Source: Sinorhizobium fredii NGR234 (GTDB lineage Bacteria; Pseudomonadota; Alphaproteobacteria; Rhizobiales; Rhizobiaceae). Taken from it: 64,000 nucleotides of DNA. The notes under the pieces are model-generated. The model had not been told where the DNA came from, searched no databases, and was given only the letters and a program-made list of their open reading frames with translations. The translations under genes and the position numbers were made by a program. Of this stretch, positions 35,469 through 44,065 are shown in pieces. Every line of letters starts with the position of its first letter. The stretch's first letter is position 1. The stretch is taken from positions 1,426,001 through 1,490,000 of the forward strand of contig NC_012586.1 in the NCBI RefSeq assembly GCF_000018545.1. Direction: 5' to 3'.

Positions 35469-36695
35469 CTATTTCACAATGGTCCTGATTTTGGCGACAG
35501 ATTCGAGCGTGCGATGGACGGGACACTTGTCGGCAATCTCGGCAATCTTGCCGCGAAGTTCCTCGGAAACCTCGCCGCCGACAGAAATGATCCGGTCAAA
35601 ACGGTCGATCCTGCCGTCACCGCTGCGTTCCGAATTGGTGCATTCCTCGCAGTCCTTGGCGTGAATTTTTGCATGCGAGACGTCAACGCCAATTCGCCCG
35701 AGGTTCAGCTTCTTGTGTTCGGCGTATAGCCGCAGCGTCATCGATGTGCAGGCGCCGAGGGCGATCGACAGGAAGTCATAGGGTGATGGCCCGGAATCGA
35801 GCCCGCCCGCGGCTTCGGGCTCGTCGACGAAAAGCCGGTGTCCGCCCGCCTGAACTGCGTTCTGAAACTTGCCTTCGCCTGTTTCCGTGACCCGGACATG
35901 TTCGATCGGCTCCGTGCCCTGCGGCGTGTCGGCGGCGAGATAACGCGTCAGCCATCCCGAAATGATCCGGCCGGCGAAGGCCGCGTCTTCAGGGTCGGTG
36001 AGCAGGTGGTCGGCCTTGTCGAGCGAAACAAAGCTCTTCGGATGTTTGGCCGCCAGGAAGATTTCGTTGGCGTTCTCGATTCCAACTGTCTGGTCCAGCG
36101 GCGCGTGCAGGATGAGGAGGGGCTTTTTCATCCGCGCAACGGCGTCCTTGATGCGCTGTGCGCGCGCGTCCTCGACGAACTGCTTTTTGACGAGGAATCT
36201 GCGCCCGGCCAGATCGACTTCGGCGGCGCCGCTCGCCTCGATCTCCTCGAGGCTCGCTCCAAAATTCTTCAACACATGGCCGACATCGGCCGGCGCACCG
36301 ACCGTGGCAACAGCGCGCACTTCGGGTATTTCCCCGGCGACGGCCAGGACCGCTGCGCCGCCGAGAGAGTGGCCGATCAGCAATGACGGCGCCTGGTAGT
36401 GTCGTCGCAGATAGTCGGCGGCCGAAAGGAGGTCGCCAACATTGGAGGAGAAGTTCGTCGAGGCGAATTCACCCTCGCTCGATCCCAAACCGGTGAAATC
36501 GAAGCGCAGGACGGCGATACCTTCGCGTGCAAGCTCCGCCGCAACGCGCCGTGCCGCCGCGAGGTCCTTGGAACAGGTGAAGCAATGCGCAAAGAGCGCG
36601 TAGGCGCGCAAAGGCCCGTTGGGGAGATCCAGGCGGGCGGCCAGGGTTGCGCCGGAGTGGCCGGCAAACTGAAGACGTTGCGTATTGAAGGCCAT
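35469..36695 (-). CDS. Bifunctional alpha/beta hydrolase-OsmC family protein
   Basis: A 408-residue fusion. The N-terminal half is an alpha/beta hydrolase with nucleophile Ser in GHSLGG (about residue 109) and an HCFTCSKD oxyanion region. The C-terminal half is an OsmC domain with both redox cysteines (GACTSMTLR and DKCPVHR), the signature of organic hydroperoxide peroxidases. This two-domain form is widespread in proteobacteria. It probably detoxifies lipid hydroperoxides, or hydrolyses and reduces them. It converges on cysA. Confidence 0.92.
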   Translation of the reverse strand: MAFNTQRLQFAGHSGATLAARLDLPNGPLRAYALFAHCFTCSKDLAAARRVAAELAREGIAVLRFDFTGLGSSEGEFASTNFSSNVGDLLSAADYLRRHYQAPSLLIGHSLGGAAVLAVAGEIPEVRAVATVGAPADVGHVLKNFGASLEEIEASGAAEVDLAGRRFLVKKQFVEDARAQRIKDAVARMKKPLLILHAPLDQTVGIENANEIFLAAKHPKSFVSLDKADHLLTDPEDAAFAGRIISGWLTRYLAADTPQGTEPIEHVRVTETGEGKFQNAVQAGGHRLFVDEPEAAGGLDSGPSPYDFLSIALGACTSMTLRLYAEHKKLNLGRIGVDVSHAKIHAKDCEECTNSERSGDGRIDRFDRIISVGGEVSEELRGKIAEIADKCPVHRTLESVAKIRTIVK

Positions 36696-36781
36696 GGGGA
36701 CGCTCCTCGCTGAAAGCGGGGATCATTCTACGCCGGCACGGGCGTGCAACAAACTTGGGGATGGTCGTGTCTGGCAATAAA

Positions 36782-36810
36782 AGGGGGGATGGCCGCGTGC
36801 GGCGGCCATC
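36782..36810 (-). terminator. Intrinsic terminator on the minus strand
   Basis: GATGGCCGC (36788-36796) and GCGGCCATC (36802-36810) form a perfect 9-bp stem. Read on the minus strand it is followed by CCCCCCTTTTATT. It lies just past the tctA relic and probably served that gene. Confidence 0.6.
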
Positions 36811-36836
36811 ACGGATTGCTCGACGTCAGCGTGTGT

Positions 36837-37107
36837 TCACGCCTGGTCCTGGAATGCCTTCTCACGCGTCCGCCTGAACGAGGGCACGATCATCATGATG
36901 AGCAGCCCGGCGGTCGCCAACAGCGGCAAGAACCACGTCGAAGATGCAGTATTTGATGCTGTAAACCCCGACGCAGCAGAAGAGCAGGATAGCCGGATAA
37001 AGCAGACGATAAGACACTGTCAGCAGCTTCACCCACACCCCGATGAGCGGCAGGTTAATGACGACCAGCATCAAGTTGCCGACCCACCTGCTGGCGACGA
37101 CGCCCCA
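36837..37107 (-). pseudogene. Relic of a TctA-type tricarboxylate transporter permease
   Basis: One minus frame encodes WGVVASRWVGNLMLVVINLP followed by IGVWVKLLTVSYRLLYPAIL and FCCVGVYSI, a highly characteristic TctA segment. It breaks after FDVVLAAV. A different minus frame then gives the TctA-like C-terminus GLLIMMIVPSFRRTREKAFQ and a stop at 36837. The intervening part of the domain and the N-terminal majority are missing. So this is a deleted and frameshifted remnant with no associated tctB/tctC here. Confidence 0.7.
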
Positions 37108-37434
37108 GGTAGCCGATTCCTTGGCTTTGCCAGATCTACTCCGATCATCGTATCCTTCATCCACCGTCCTCTCTGTTCTGTGGCCTACACCACATCACCT
37201 TGACACATTGCGATGCCGTTAGGGCAGGACGGCAACCACCCCCATTTGCCAAGCGACAGTCGGTCTGGCGGCATTGCGCCTGAAGGTGTTGAGCCGACGT
37301 CGCGGGCTTCTACAGAACAGCCAGAAATCCTCCTCCGCCACTTGCGATGACCGGCAAGTAATCCTCGATCAAAATTCAGCCGTTGCGACAAAGCTGATAT
37401 ACTGCTGCGGCGGCCGCCTACAGGGAGGCAAAGC

Positions 37435-39084
37435 ATGAGCGATCAAATTGTGCGCATATTGCTTGTCGAGGATAACCCGCTCCACGCAAAGTTGATCCAG
37501 AGGCTGCTCGACACCGAAATGCAGTTGCGCTGCGAGGTGGTGGCGGTGGATCATTTGTCCGACGGGCTTGGACAGCTTGAGCGGGGCGCGACTGATCTGG
37601 TGCTGCTCGACCTGATCCTGCCGGACAGCCAGGAGCTGGAGACGCTGTTCAGAATCCGATCGGCTGCTCCGGATGTCCCGGTGGTGATCCTGACCGGCCT
37701 CGACGATGTGAAGCTCGCGGCCCACGCGGTCGAGGCAGGTGCCAGCGACTTTCTCTTGAAGACGAGGCTCAACGGCGTCGCGCTCGACCGGGCAATCCGC
37801 TACACGCTGGCGCGCAAGCGCGCGCATGGCGGCGAGTGGGACTCGCCGATGTTCCGGCTCGCCCAGCAACAATTCCTGAAGGCCGCCCAGATCATGAATC
37901 TGGATGACAACATCCGCCAGCGGTTGCTGTTCCCGCAGCGCACCCAGGTGGTGTCGTTCCCGTTCTTCCGCGACGACCGCGCGCAGGTCGAGACCGTCTT
38001 CGGATATCGGGTGCAGCATGTCCTGACGATGGGGCCCACCAAGGGAGGCATTCGTTATCACGAGGATGTCGATCTTGGCGATGTCGCGGCGCTGGCGACC
38101 TTGATGACCTGGAAGTGCGCGCTGATGCGGTTGCCCTTTGGCGGCGCCAAGGGTGGTGTGCGGGTCGACCCAACCGGTCTTTCGAAAAGCGAACTGCAAC
38201 GGCTGACCCGGCGCTATACCGCCGAGATCATCGACATCATCGGGCCGGACAAGGACATCCCGGCGCCTGACATGGGGACCGACGAGCAGGTGATGGCCTG
38301 GGTGATGGACACGTACAGCCAGCAGGTTGGCCACGCGGTTCCGGCGGTGGTCACAGGCAAACCGGTGGTGCTCGGGGGGTCGCTCGGACGCAAGGAGGCG
38401 ACCGGGCGCGGGTTGGTCTATGTCATAGAAGCAGCCGCTGAGATGATCGGGTTGGACCTGGCCAAATCCTCAGCCGTGGTGCAGGGGTTCGGCAATGTCG
38501 GCAGCTTCGCCGCGCGTTTTCTGGCCGAGGCGGGCGTCAAGATTATCGCCGTCAGCGACATCTCGACCGGGCTCTACAACCGCGCCGGCCTGTCAGTGAA
38601 TGCGCTCTTGGAGTATGTGGCCAAAAATCGGGCGCTGGCGGGCTTTCCCGATGCGGAGCCGATCTCAAACGCCGAGCTTCTGGAACTGGAATGCGATGTC
38701 CTGGTTCTGGCGGCGCTGCAAAATCAGGTAACCGCCGAGAACGCCGGAAGGATCAGGTGCCGGTTGCTCGCCGAAGGCGCAAACGGCCCGACCACGCTCG
38801 AGGCAGACGAGATTCTCAACGAGCGTGGCGTGCATATCATCCCCGACATTCTCGGCAATGCTGGCGGAGTGACTGTTTCCTATTTCGAGTGGGTGCAGGG
38901 TCTGCAGAACCTGACCTGGACGCTCGATGAAATCAATCACCGGCTCAAGGCGATCTTGCTCGATGCATTTGCGCGGACGCGGCGACGTGCGGAAGATGAC
39001 CAGTCGGACTTGCGTACCGCTGCCTTGATCGAGGGGATCGCCCGCGTGACCCAAGCCAAGCTGCTGCGCGGTCTTTTCCCATAA
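37435..39084 (+). CDS. Receiver domain fused to Glu/Leu/Phe/Val dehydrogenase
   Basis: A 549-residue fusion. Residues 1-125 are a complete response-regulator receiver: acidic E12/D13, phospho-acceptor D59 (VLLDLILPD), T87 and K109. Residues 138-549 are a full glutamate-dehydrogenase-type enzyme: substrate/catalytic Lys in MGPTKGGIRYH and KCALMRLPFGGAKGG (K227, K239), catalytic D279 (PAPDMGT) and a Rossmann motif QGFGNVGSF. It would interconvert an amino acid such as glutamate and its 2-oxo acid with NAD(P). The receiver probably controls activity or assembly by phosphorylation. GGGAGG precedes the ATG. The hybrid kinase gene starts 38 bases downstream, an obvious partner. Such a fusion is not a standard architecture I know. 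Confidence 0.93.
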   Translation: MSDQIVRILLVEDNPLHAKLIQRLLDTEMQLRCEVVAVDHLSDGLGQLERGATDLVLLDLILPDSQELETLFRIRSAAPDVPVVILTGLDDVKLAAHAVEAGASDFLLKTRLNGVALDRAIRYTLARKRAHGGEWDSPMFRLAQQQFLKAAQIMNLDDNIRQRLLFPQRTQVVSFPFFRDDRAQVETVFGYRVQHVLTMGPTKGGIRYHEDVDLGDVAALATLMTWKCALMRLPFGGAKGGVRVDPTGLSKSELQRLTRRYTAEIIDIIGPDKDIPAPDMGTDEQVMAWVMDTYSQQVGHAVPAVVTGKPVVLGGSLGRKEATGRGLVYVIEAAAEMIGLDLAKSSAVVQGFGNVGSFAARFLAEAGVKIIAVSDISTGLYNRAGLSVNALLEYVAKNRALAGFPDAEPISNAELLELECDVLVLAALQNQVTAENAGRIRCRLLAEGANGPTTLEADEILNERGVHIIPDILGNAGGVTVSYFEWVQGLQNLTWTLDEINHRLKAILLDAFARTRRRAEDDQSDLRTAALIEGIARVTQAKLLRGLFP

Positions 39085-39122
39085 GGCCCCTGAACATCCC
39101 ACCCGGGCATGGAGGGATCTAA

Positions 39123-42092
39123 ATGACCAGGAATACCGACGTCACTGACACGTTCCGCACCGAGCGCACGCTTGCGAAGCAGCTCGAAGCTGCCCAGGCT
39201 GCACAGGCTCGGGCAGAAGCGGCACGCGACAGTCTTCTGGATGGGATCGAGTCAGCTTTGGAAGGTTTCGTTCTTTATGATGCCGACGATCGAATGGTCG
39301 CATTCAACTCGCGCTTCGAGGAGCTGTTTTCGCCGAGAGTCAAGCTCGGAATGCGCTTCGAGGACCTGATCCGTTCCGCTGTGGAGCAGGGGGTGGCCCC
39401 AGTAGGCGAGTTGGGTGTGGAGGAGTGGGTCGCGCGACGCATGGAGCGCCATCGAAATCCGGGCCCACCATTCAAGCTCAGGCTTAACAACGGGACATGG
39501 ATTCGCATTAGTGAGGGCCGGACCCGCGATGGCGGCCTGGTCGGCGCCTATACCGACATTACTGAACTTGAGGAACAGCGCGAGCATCTTGAGGAACTGG
39601 TCGAGACAACCGAGGCCGCAACCGAGCGAGCCAAGGCGGCGCAAAGGCAGCTCTTGGACGCAATCGAGTCGTCCCTCGAGGGCTTCGCCCTCTATGATGC
39701 CGACGACCGGCTGGTGGTCTACAATTCGCGCTACCGGGATTTCTTTTCAGGGCCGGAGCGTGCCGTCCTGCCTGCCGGACCATTTGCCGTCGAAACTCCG
39801 GGCACGCCGTTCGAGCTGGTGATCCGTACCTTTGCGGAAAGCGGCTTGTCGCCGCTCGACGGCCAGACGGTCGACGAATGGATTGCCCAGCGCCTCGAGC
39901 GCCATCGCAATCCGCGCGGGCCCTTTAATTTAATGCACAAGGATGGGACCACTATCCGCGTCAGCGAGCGCAAGACCAGCGACGGCGGAACGATCTGTGT
40001 CTATTCCGACATCACCGAGCTTGAAGAGCACCGCCATCGCCTGGAGGAACTGGTTGCCAAGCGCACGGCCAAGCTGGAGCGGCGCACGGAGCAACTGCGC
40101 AAGTCGCGTGAGGAGCTTGAGCGCGCCCGCGACGCGGCCGAGCAGGCAAGCATTGCCAAAAGTGAGTTCCTTGCGAATATGAGCCACGAGATTCGCACCC
40201 CCATGAACGGTGTGATCGGCATTGCGGAACTACTCGAAGGCACTGAGCTTTCCGAACAGCAGCGCAGGTACGTCTCGATCATCCTCCATTCCGCCGACAC
40301 GCTGATGGACCTGATCAACGACATTCTCGACTTCTCGAAAATCGAGGCTGGCCGCTTGGAGCTCGAGACGATCCCGTTCGTGCTGCGCGACACATTGGGT
40401 GACACGCTGCAAACGCTCGCCAAACGCGCTGCCGACAAAGGCCTCGAGCTTGCCTGCCATATCCCTCCCGAGGTGCCGGATCACTTGATGGGGGATCCGA
40501 CAAGGCTCCGGCAGATCATCGTCAACCTTGTCGGGAATGCGATCAAGTTCACCGAGAATGGCGAGGTCGTGGTTGATGTCACTTTGGTGGGCCAGGGGGA
40601 CCACGGGGCGCACCTTCAGTTCGAGGTACGCGACACGGGCATCGGCATTCCGGAAGCACAGCAGGAGCGCATATTCGAGGCTTTCGCCCAAGCCGACGCC
40701 TCGACGACGCGGCAATACGGGGGCACCGGGCTCGGCCTGGCGATCGCCGCACAGCTTGCCGAGAAGATGGGTGGACGGATGCAGCTCGACAGCAAGCCCG
40801 GCGTCGGCAGCGTTTTCACCTTCGCAGCCGATTTCGGGCTCGCGCCGGAGGAAGGGAAGGCGCGCCCGGTGCGCGAGGCAGAGTTGCATGGTCGTCGCGT
40901 ACTGGTGGTCGACGACAACGCCACCAATCGGCAGATTCTCGAGGAAATCGTCGTCAACTGGGGCATGATCCCGATTGTCGCAACAGACGGCATGGCAGCA
41001 CTCAACGCACTCGAACAGGCATCCGGTGCTCTGCCGGACCTCGCGCTTCTCGACGTGATGATGCCCGGGATGAGCGGTTTCGAACTTGCGGCCTGTTTGC
41101 GGCTGCGCTCGGGTCTCAAGGATACCCGAATTGTCATGATGTCGTCCGCAGGCCGGCCGAGTGACGAGGCACTGCTGCAAAAGCTGGATGTCTCCAGATT
41201 GCTGGTGAAGCCTGTCAAACAGTCCGATCTCCTGAACGCGATCACCAACGCCCTTGGCGTCTCGATGCGGGAAGACGAGGGCGATGGTCCAGCCGGCGCG
41301 GCACGCCATCGGACCAGCCCGGGCCTCACCGTGCTGCTCGCCGAGGACGGCGCGGTCAATCGGCAGGTCGCGGTCGATCTTCTGACCAAGCGCGGGCACA
41401 GGGTCGTGGCCGTCGGGAATGGCCAGGAGGCAGTTGAAGCTGTCGAAAGGGGAGGTTACGACCTGGTGCTCATGGACGTGCATATGCCGGTCATGGACGG
41501 GCTCGCCGCGACCGCCGCCATCCGGGCGCTCATTCGGCCCGAGAGCGCCCGCGTGCCGATTGTCGCGCTGACCGCGAGCGCGACCGCTGCCGATCGCGAG
41601 CGCTGCGTCGCGGCGGGAATGGATGGCTACGTGACGAAACCATTCCGCGCCACCGAGCTGTTCCATGTGGTTGAACAATATGACCTCAAGCGGATACCGG
41701 AACCGAAAGAGCCGGCCGCCCATCAACCATTGGGTCTGGCGGCTGCGGACGCATCGGTGCTGGATTGGGAGCGTGCTCTGCGCAATCTCGATCGGAACGA
41801 GGCTCTGCTGCGCGAGTTGGCGGCAATGTTCCTTGTCGAGTATCCGAAGCTGGTCGCCGCAATCGACGCGGCGTATGCCGACGGCGATGCCGCGGAGTTG
41901 CGGCGTGCAGCCCACACCTTGAAGGGCTCGGCGGATGTGATCGGCGCTGATGGCGTGGCGATCGCAGCACAACGCGTTGCGGATTTGGGCCGCGAAGGCA
42001 ATCTTGCATCCCTGCGAGAGGTCCGTGGCGCTATGACAGCTGAGCTGGCTCGCCTGCAGCCCTTGCTCCAAGCAGCGGCATCGGACGCTTAG
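39123..42092 (+). CDS. Soluble hybrid histidine kinase with two PAS, two receivers and HPt
   Basis: A 989-residue protein without membrane helices. Two tandem, mutually similar PAS units (about 35-150 and 174-300, each starting LLD-IES-LEGF-LYDADDR) precede a coiled coil and a HisKA domain with H355 (NMSHEIRTPMNG). An ATPase domain follows (N472 in NLVGNAIKF; DTGIGIP; GGTGLGL). Then come receiver 1 (D644), receiver 2 (D785, LVLMDVHMP) and a C-terminal HPt domain with H931 (HTLKGSA). This is a BarA-like phosphorelay protein. Its HPt could phosphorylate D59 of the co-transcribed receiver-dehydrogenase. GGAGGG precedes the ATG. Confidence 0.95.
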   Translation: MTRNTDVTDTFRTERTLAKQLEAAQAAQARAEAARDSLLDGIESALEGFVLYDADDRMVAFNSRFEELFSPRVKLGMRFEDLIRSAVEQGVAPVGELGVEEWVARRMERHRNPGPPFKLRLNNGTWIRISEGRTRDGGLVGAYTDITELEEQREHLEELVETTEAATERAKAAQRQLLDAIESSLEGFALYDADDRLVVYNSRYRDFFSGPERAVLPAGPFAVETPGTPFELVIRTFAESGLSPLDGQTVDEWIAQRLERHRNPRGPFNLMHKDGTTIRVSERKTSDGGTICVYSDITELEEHRHRLEELVAKRTAKLERRTEQLRKSREELERARDAAEQASIAKSEFLANMSHEIRTPMNGVIGIAELLEGTELSEQQRRYVSIILHSADTLMDLINDILDFSKIEAGRLELETIPFVLRDTLGDTLQTLAKRAADKGLELACHIPPEVPDHLMGDPTRLRQIIVNLVGNAIKFTENGEVVVDVTLVGQGDHGAHLQFEVRDTGIGIPEAQQERIFEAFAQADASTTRQYGGTGLGLAIAAQLAEKMGGRMQLDSKPGVGSVFTFAADFGLAPEEGKARPVREAELHGRRVLVVDDNATNRQILEEIVVNWGMIPIVATDGMAALNALEQASGALPDLALLDVMMPGMSGFELAACLRLRSGLKDTRIVMMSSAGRPSDEALLQKLDVSRLLVKPVKQSDLLNAITNALGVSMREDEGDGPAGAARHRTSPGLTVLLAEDGAVNRQVAVDLLTKRGHRVVAVGNGQEAVEAVERGGYDLVLMDVHMPVMDGLAATAAIRALIRPESARVPIVALTASATAADRERCVAAGMDGYVTKPFRATELFHVVEQYDLKRIPEPKEPAAHQPLGLAAADASVLDWERALRNLDRNEALLRELAAMFLVEYPKLVAAIDAAYADGDAAELRRAAHTLKGSADVIGADGVAIAAQRVADLGREGNLASLREVRGAMTAELARLQPLLQAAASDA

Positions 42093-42387
42093 TCCAAGCG
42101 CGCTTTGGCCCGATCGCATTAAGGTCCGTCAACCATCGCCTCAGCAGGCATGTACTAGATTGGGCCGCTGGTAGTTCTCCAGTCGCCGTAGAAGGCGTCC
42201 GGTGCGCGCAATGCGGGGCCATCGATATCGATTCCATGCCGCCGGCTACGATGATATCCGCATCGCCGGCCGTGATCTGCTGCATGCCAAGTGCCACGGC
42301 GCGGAGCCCCCGAACCGCAAAGCTGGTTCAAGCCGTCCTTTCCTACGGAAGTCCTGCCTTCATTGCTGCCTGGCCGGTTCTGCCCCT

Positions 42388-42396
42388 CGCCGGCGG
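42388..42396. repeat. Left 9-bp target-site duplication of the IS
   Basis: CGCCGGCGG, identical to 43696-43704 on the other side of the element. It lies in the thiolase remnant, so the insertion point is exact. Confidence 0.8.
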
Positions 42397-43695
42397 CAGG
42401 GCTGTCCGGGGAAAGTTCAGGCATAGGCGAAGGCCATCTGGTTGGGGTTTGTTGTGGGTTTTGGTCGGCTTGGATTGACGGGCGGCGGCTTGTCGATGGC
42501 GGCAATGCATTTGCGCTGGAACAGGCATTGGGTGACGAGGTCGGTGAAGCGCAGGATCGGCAGGGTGAGGCGCCAGAGGCGGGTGGCGATGCGCAGCAGC
42601 GCATAGGCGACCATCGCGGCTAAGATCTGCAGGCGGATGGCGTTGTCGTTGTTGCCGAGGAACTTGCGGATCTTCAGGTGCTGCTTGATCCAGCGGAACA
42701 GCAGCTCGATCTGCCAGCGGCCCTTGTAGAGCTGGCCGATGGCGACGGCCGGGCGCTTGAGGTCGTTGGTCAGCAGCGTAATGGTGTCGCCGTCGGCGCG
42801 CTTGACGGTGATGCGGCGCAAGCCGATCGGCAGCTTGGAATCGCCCTTGCTGGCAAGGCGCACCCTGGCGTCCTCGAGAACCGTGAAGCCGTCGCCCTCG
42901 GCGGCCGTGATGCGCCGCTTGCGCACCACCTTCAGCGCCATATTGACCTTCGGGCGGGTGACGAAGACGGCCTTGGCGGCGGCGATCGCCGTCCACCAGC
43001 CATAATGGCAGTAGCCCTTGTCGAAGACGTAGGTGGCGCCTTTCTCGATCGTCACGGTGCGGCCGATCTGGGCGTCGTTGACGTTGGCGTCGGTTATGTC
43101 GAGGAGGCGCGGGCAATCGGCCTTGGGGTCATAGACGACATGCAGCTTCATGCCGCGGATGCGGCCGTTCGACTTGGCCCAGTCGCATAATTTGCCGAGC
43201 GGGATCGGCGTCGAATCGATCAGCCGCAGCATCTTGCTGCCGTCGCGGCGCGTCTGCCGGTCGAGCTGGCCGGCGACAAGCGCAAAAGTCTCGGCGAAGA
43301 CGGCCACCGGCCGGCGGGCATTGGCATCCGACAGCGTCGAGCGCAGCAGCCGGGCGCTGCCGAGGTGGTAATGCTGCTGGGCGTTGGCATTCCAGCCCGC
43401 CTCCAGCCCGCGCAGGCTGGTCGCGGCGCTGAACTGGGCATAGATCAGCGCCACCAGATGGTCCCAGCTGGTGAAGCGCTTGTCATAGGCATCGCCGCCA
43501 TGGCGATCGACAATCGCCTGGAAGCTGCGGCGATCAATGGCTTTCAGCAGCTGGCCGAAAATGCTAGGGCTGAACCGCATGCTCCGTCTCCTTTTCTGAG
43601 TCTCGACAACCAGAAAATAGACGGAAAACCGCCGTCTGACGGGGCATGCGCCTGCGGCATTTCGATTCACCCGGAAAGTTCCCCGGACAGCCCTG
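42397..43695 (-). mobile_element. IS4-like insertion sequence, 1,299 bp, apparently intact
   Basis: The element is bounded by inverted repeats sharing a perfect 17-bp end, CAGGGCTGTCCGGGGAA, then partly matching sequence (left AGTTCAGG, right CTTTCCGG). Perfect 9-bp target duplications flank it. It carries one full-length transposase gene on the minus strand. Intact ends, duplications and reading frame suggest recent insertion. It lies in an already or subsequently decaying thiolase gene. Confidence 0.88.
42417..43580 (-). CDS. IS4-family transposase (DUF4372 N-terminus, DDE domain)
   Basis: A 387-residue transposase. The N-terminus (FGQLLKAIDRRSFQAIVDRH) is the DUF4372-type domain found in many IS4-family enzymes. 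The DDE catalytic part shows the first Asp in LIDSTPIPL, the second in TYVFDKGYCHYGWW and the Glu in GRWQIELLFRWIKQHLKI (the YREK-like region). GGAGACGGAGC precedes the ATG at 43580. It ends 20 bases from the left IS end. Confidence 0.93.
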   Translation of the reverse strand: MRFSPSIFGQLLKAIDRRSFQAIVDRHGGDAYDKRFTSWDHLVALIYAQFSAATSLRGLEAGWNANAQQHYHLGSARLLRSTLSDANARRPVAVFAETFALVAGQLDRQTRRDGSKMLRLIDSTPIPLGKLCDWAKSNGRIRGMKLHVVYDPKADCPRLLDITDANVNDAQIGRTVTIEKGATYVFDKGYCHYGWWTAIAAAKAVFVTRPKVNMALKVVRKRRITAAEGDGFTVLEDARVRLASKGDSKLPIGLRRITVKRADGDTITLLTNDLKRPAVAIGQLYKGRWQIELLFRWIKQHLKIRKFLGNNDNAIRLQILAAMVAYALLRIATRLWRLTLPILRFTDLVTQCLFQRKCIAAIDKPPPVNPSRPKPTTNPNQMAFAYA

Positions 43696-43704
43696 CGCCG
43701 GCGG
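43696..43704. repeat. Right 9-bp target-site duplication of the IS
   Basis: CGCCGGCGG, identical to the left copy at 42388-42396. Confidence 0.8.
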
Positions 43705-43772
43705 GAAGAACTTGGCCGAGGATTACTTCGTCCACCTCTCCTGCGTCGACGCCCGCCCGCTCGAGCGCTGCC

Positions 43773-43847
43773 TTTTCCTGGGATCATCCAGTTGGCTGTA
43801 TCGCCACCTTCGCTGACCTCCATGGCGCCGAGCACCGTCAAGTCTCC
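43773..43847 (-). pseudogene. Fragment of 3-oxoacid CoA-transferase subunit B
   Basis: Twenty-five codons read GDLTVLGAMEVSEGGDTAN then WMIPGK, matching the conserved core of ScoB/AtoA-type CoA-transferase beta subunits. The matching frame stops being ScoB-like at both ends. At its 3' side it abuts the thiolase fragment within a GGAAAAGG stretch. This looks like a deletion that fused two neighbouring genes of a former acetoacetate or beta-ketoadipate pathway. The 218 bp beyond it, to the fic stop, hold nothing recognisable. Confidence 0.65.
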
Positions 43848-44065
43848 CGGGCTATTGGCCGCCGACTTCCAACCCCGGATGGGATCGACTACGTCCATCT
43901 TGTGCTCGAACCCGAACGACGGCAACGGCGACACTTTGCCGTCATAGTATGCGCGAAATCCGAACGACCGGCACGGGTCGAGGACGCGCCACTTTGCGCG
44001 GCTCGTTCCGAGGGGATGTTCGCGTCCTGCGCTGGAAGATCGCATAATGTATCGACCGGAACTCT

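Larger units (their letters stand above)
42160..43774 (-). pseudogene. Thiolase (acetyl-CoA acetyltransferase) remnant split by an IS
   Basis: Minus-strand fragments in thiolase order. Upstream of the insertion, KAALERAGVDAGEVDEVILG and QVLPAGAG (43696-43774). Downstream, GQN, then QAAMKAGLP, LNQLCGSG, and ALGMQQITAGDADIIVAGG with MESISMAPHC, lastly DAFYG (42160-42396). An extra G in a five-G run near 42306 and further shifts separate the downstream pieces, and the end of the gene is missing. The active-site Cys segment NQLCGSG is present, but the gene cannot be translated. Confidence 0.75.

Noticed and set aside
40230..42119. 629-codon minus-strand frame inside the hybrid kinase
   Set aside because: Antisense to kinase, receiver and HPt domains that are all intact on the plus strand.
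43848..44065. Upstream extension of the transposase frame as a longer protein
   Set aside because: The extra codons lie outside the IS ends and belong to gene relics; the ATG at 43580 has a good ribosome site and family-like start.
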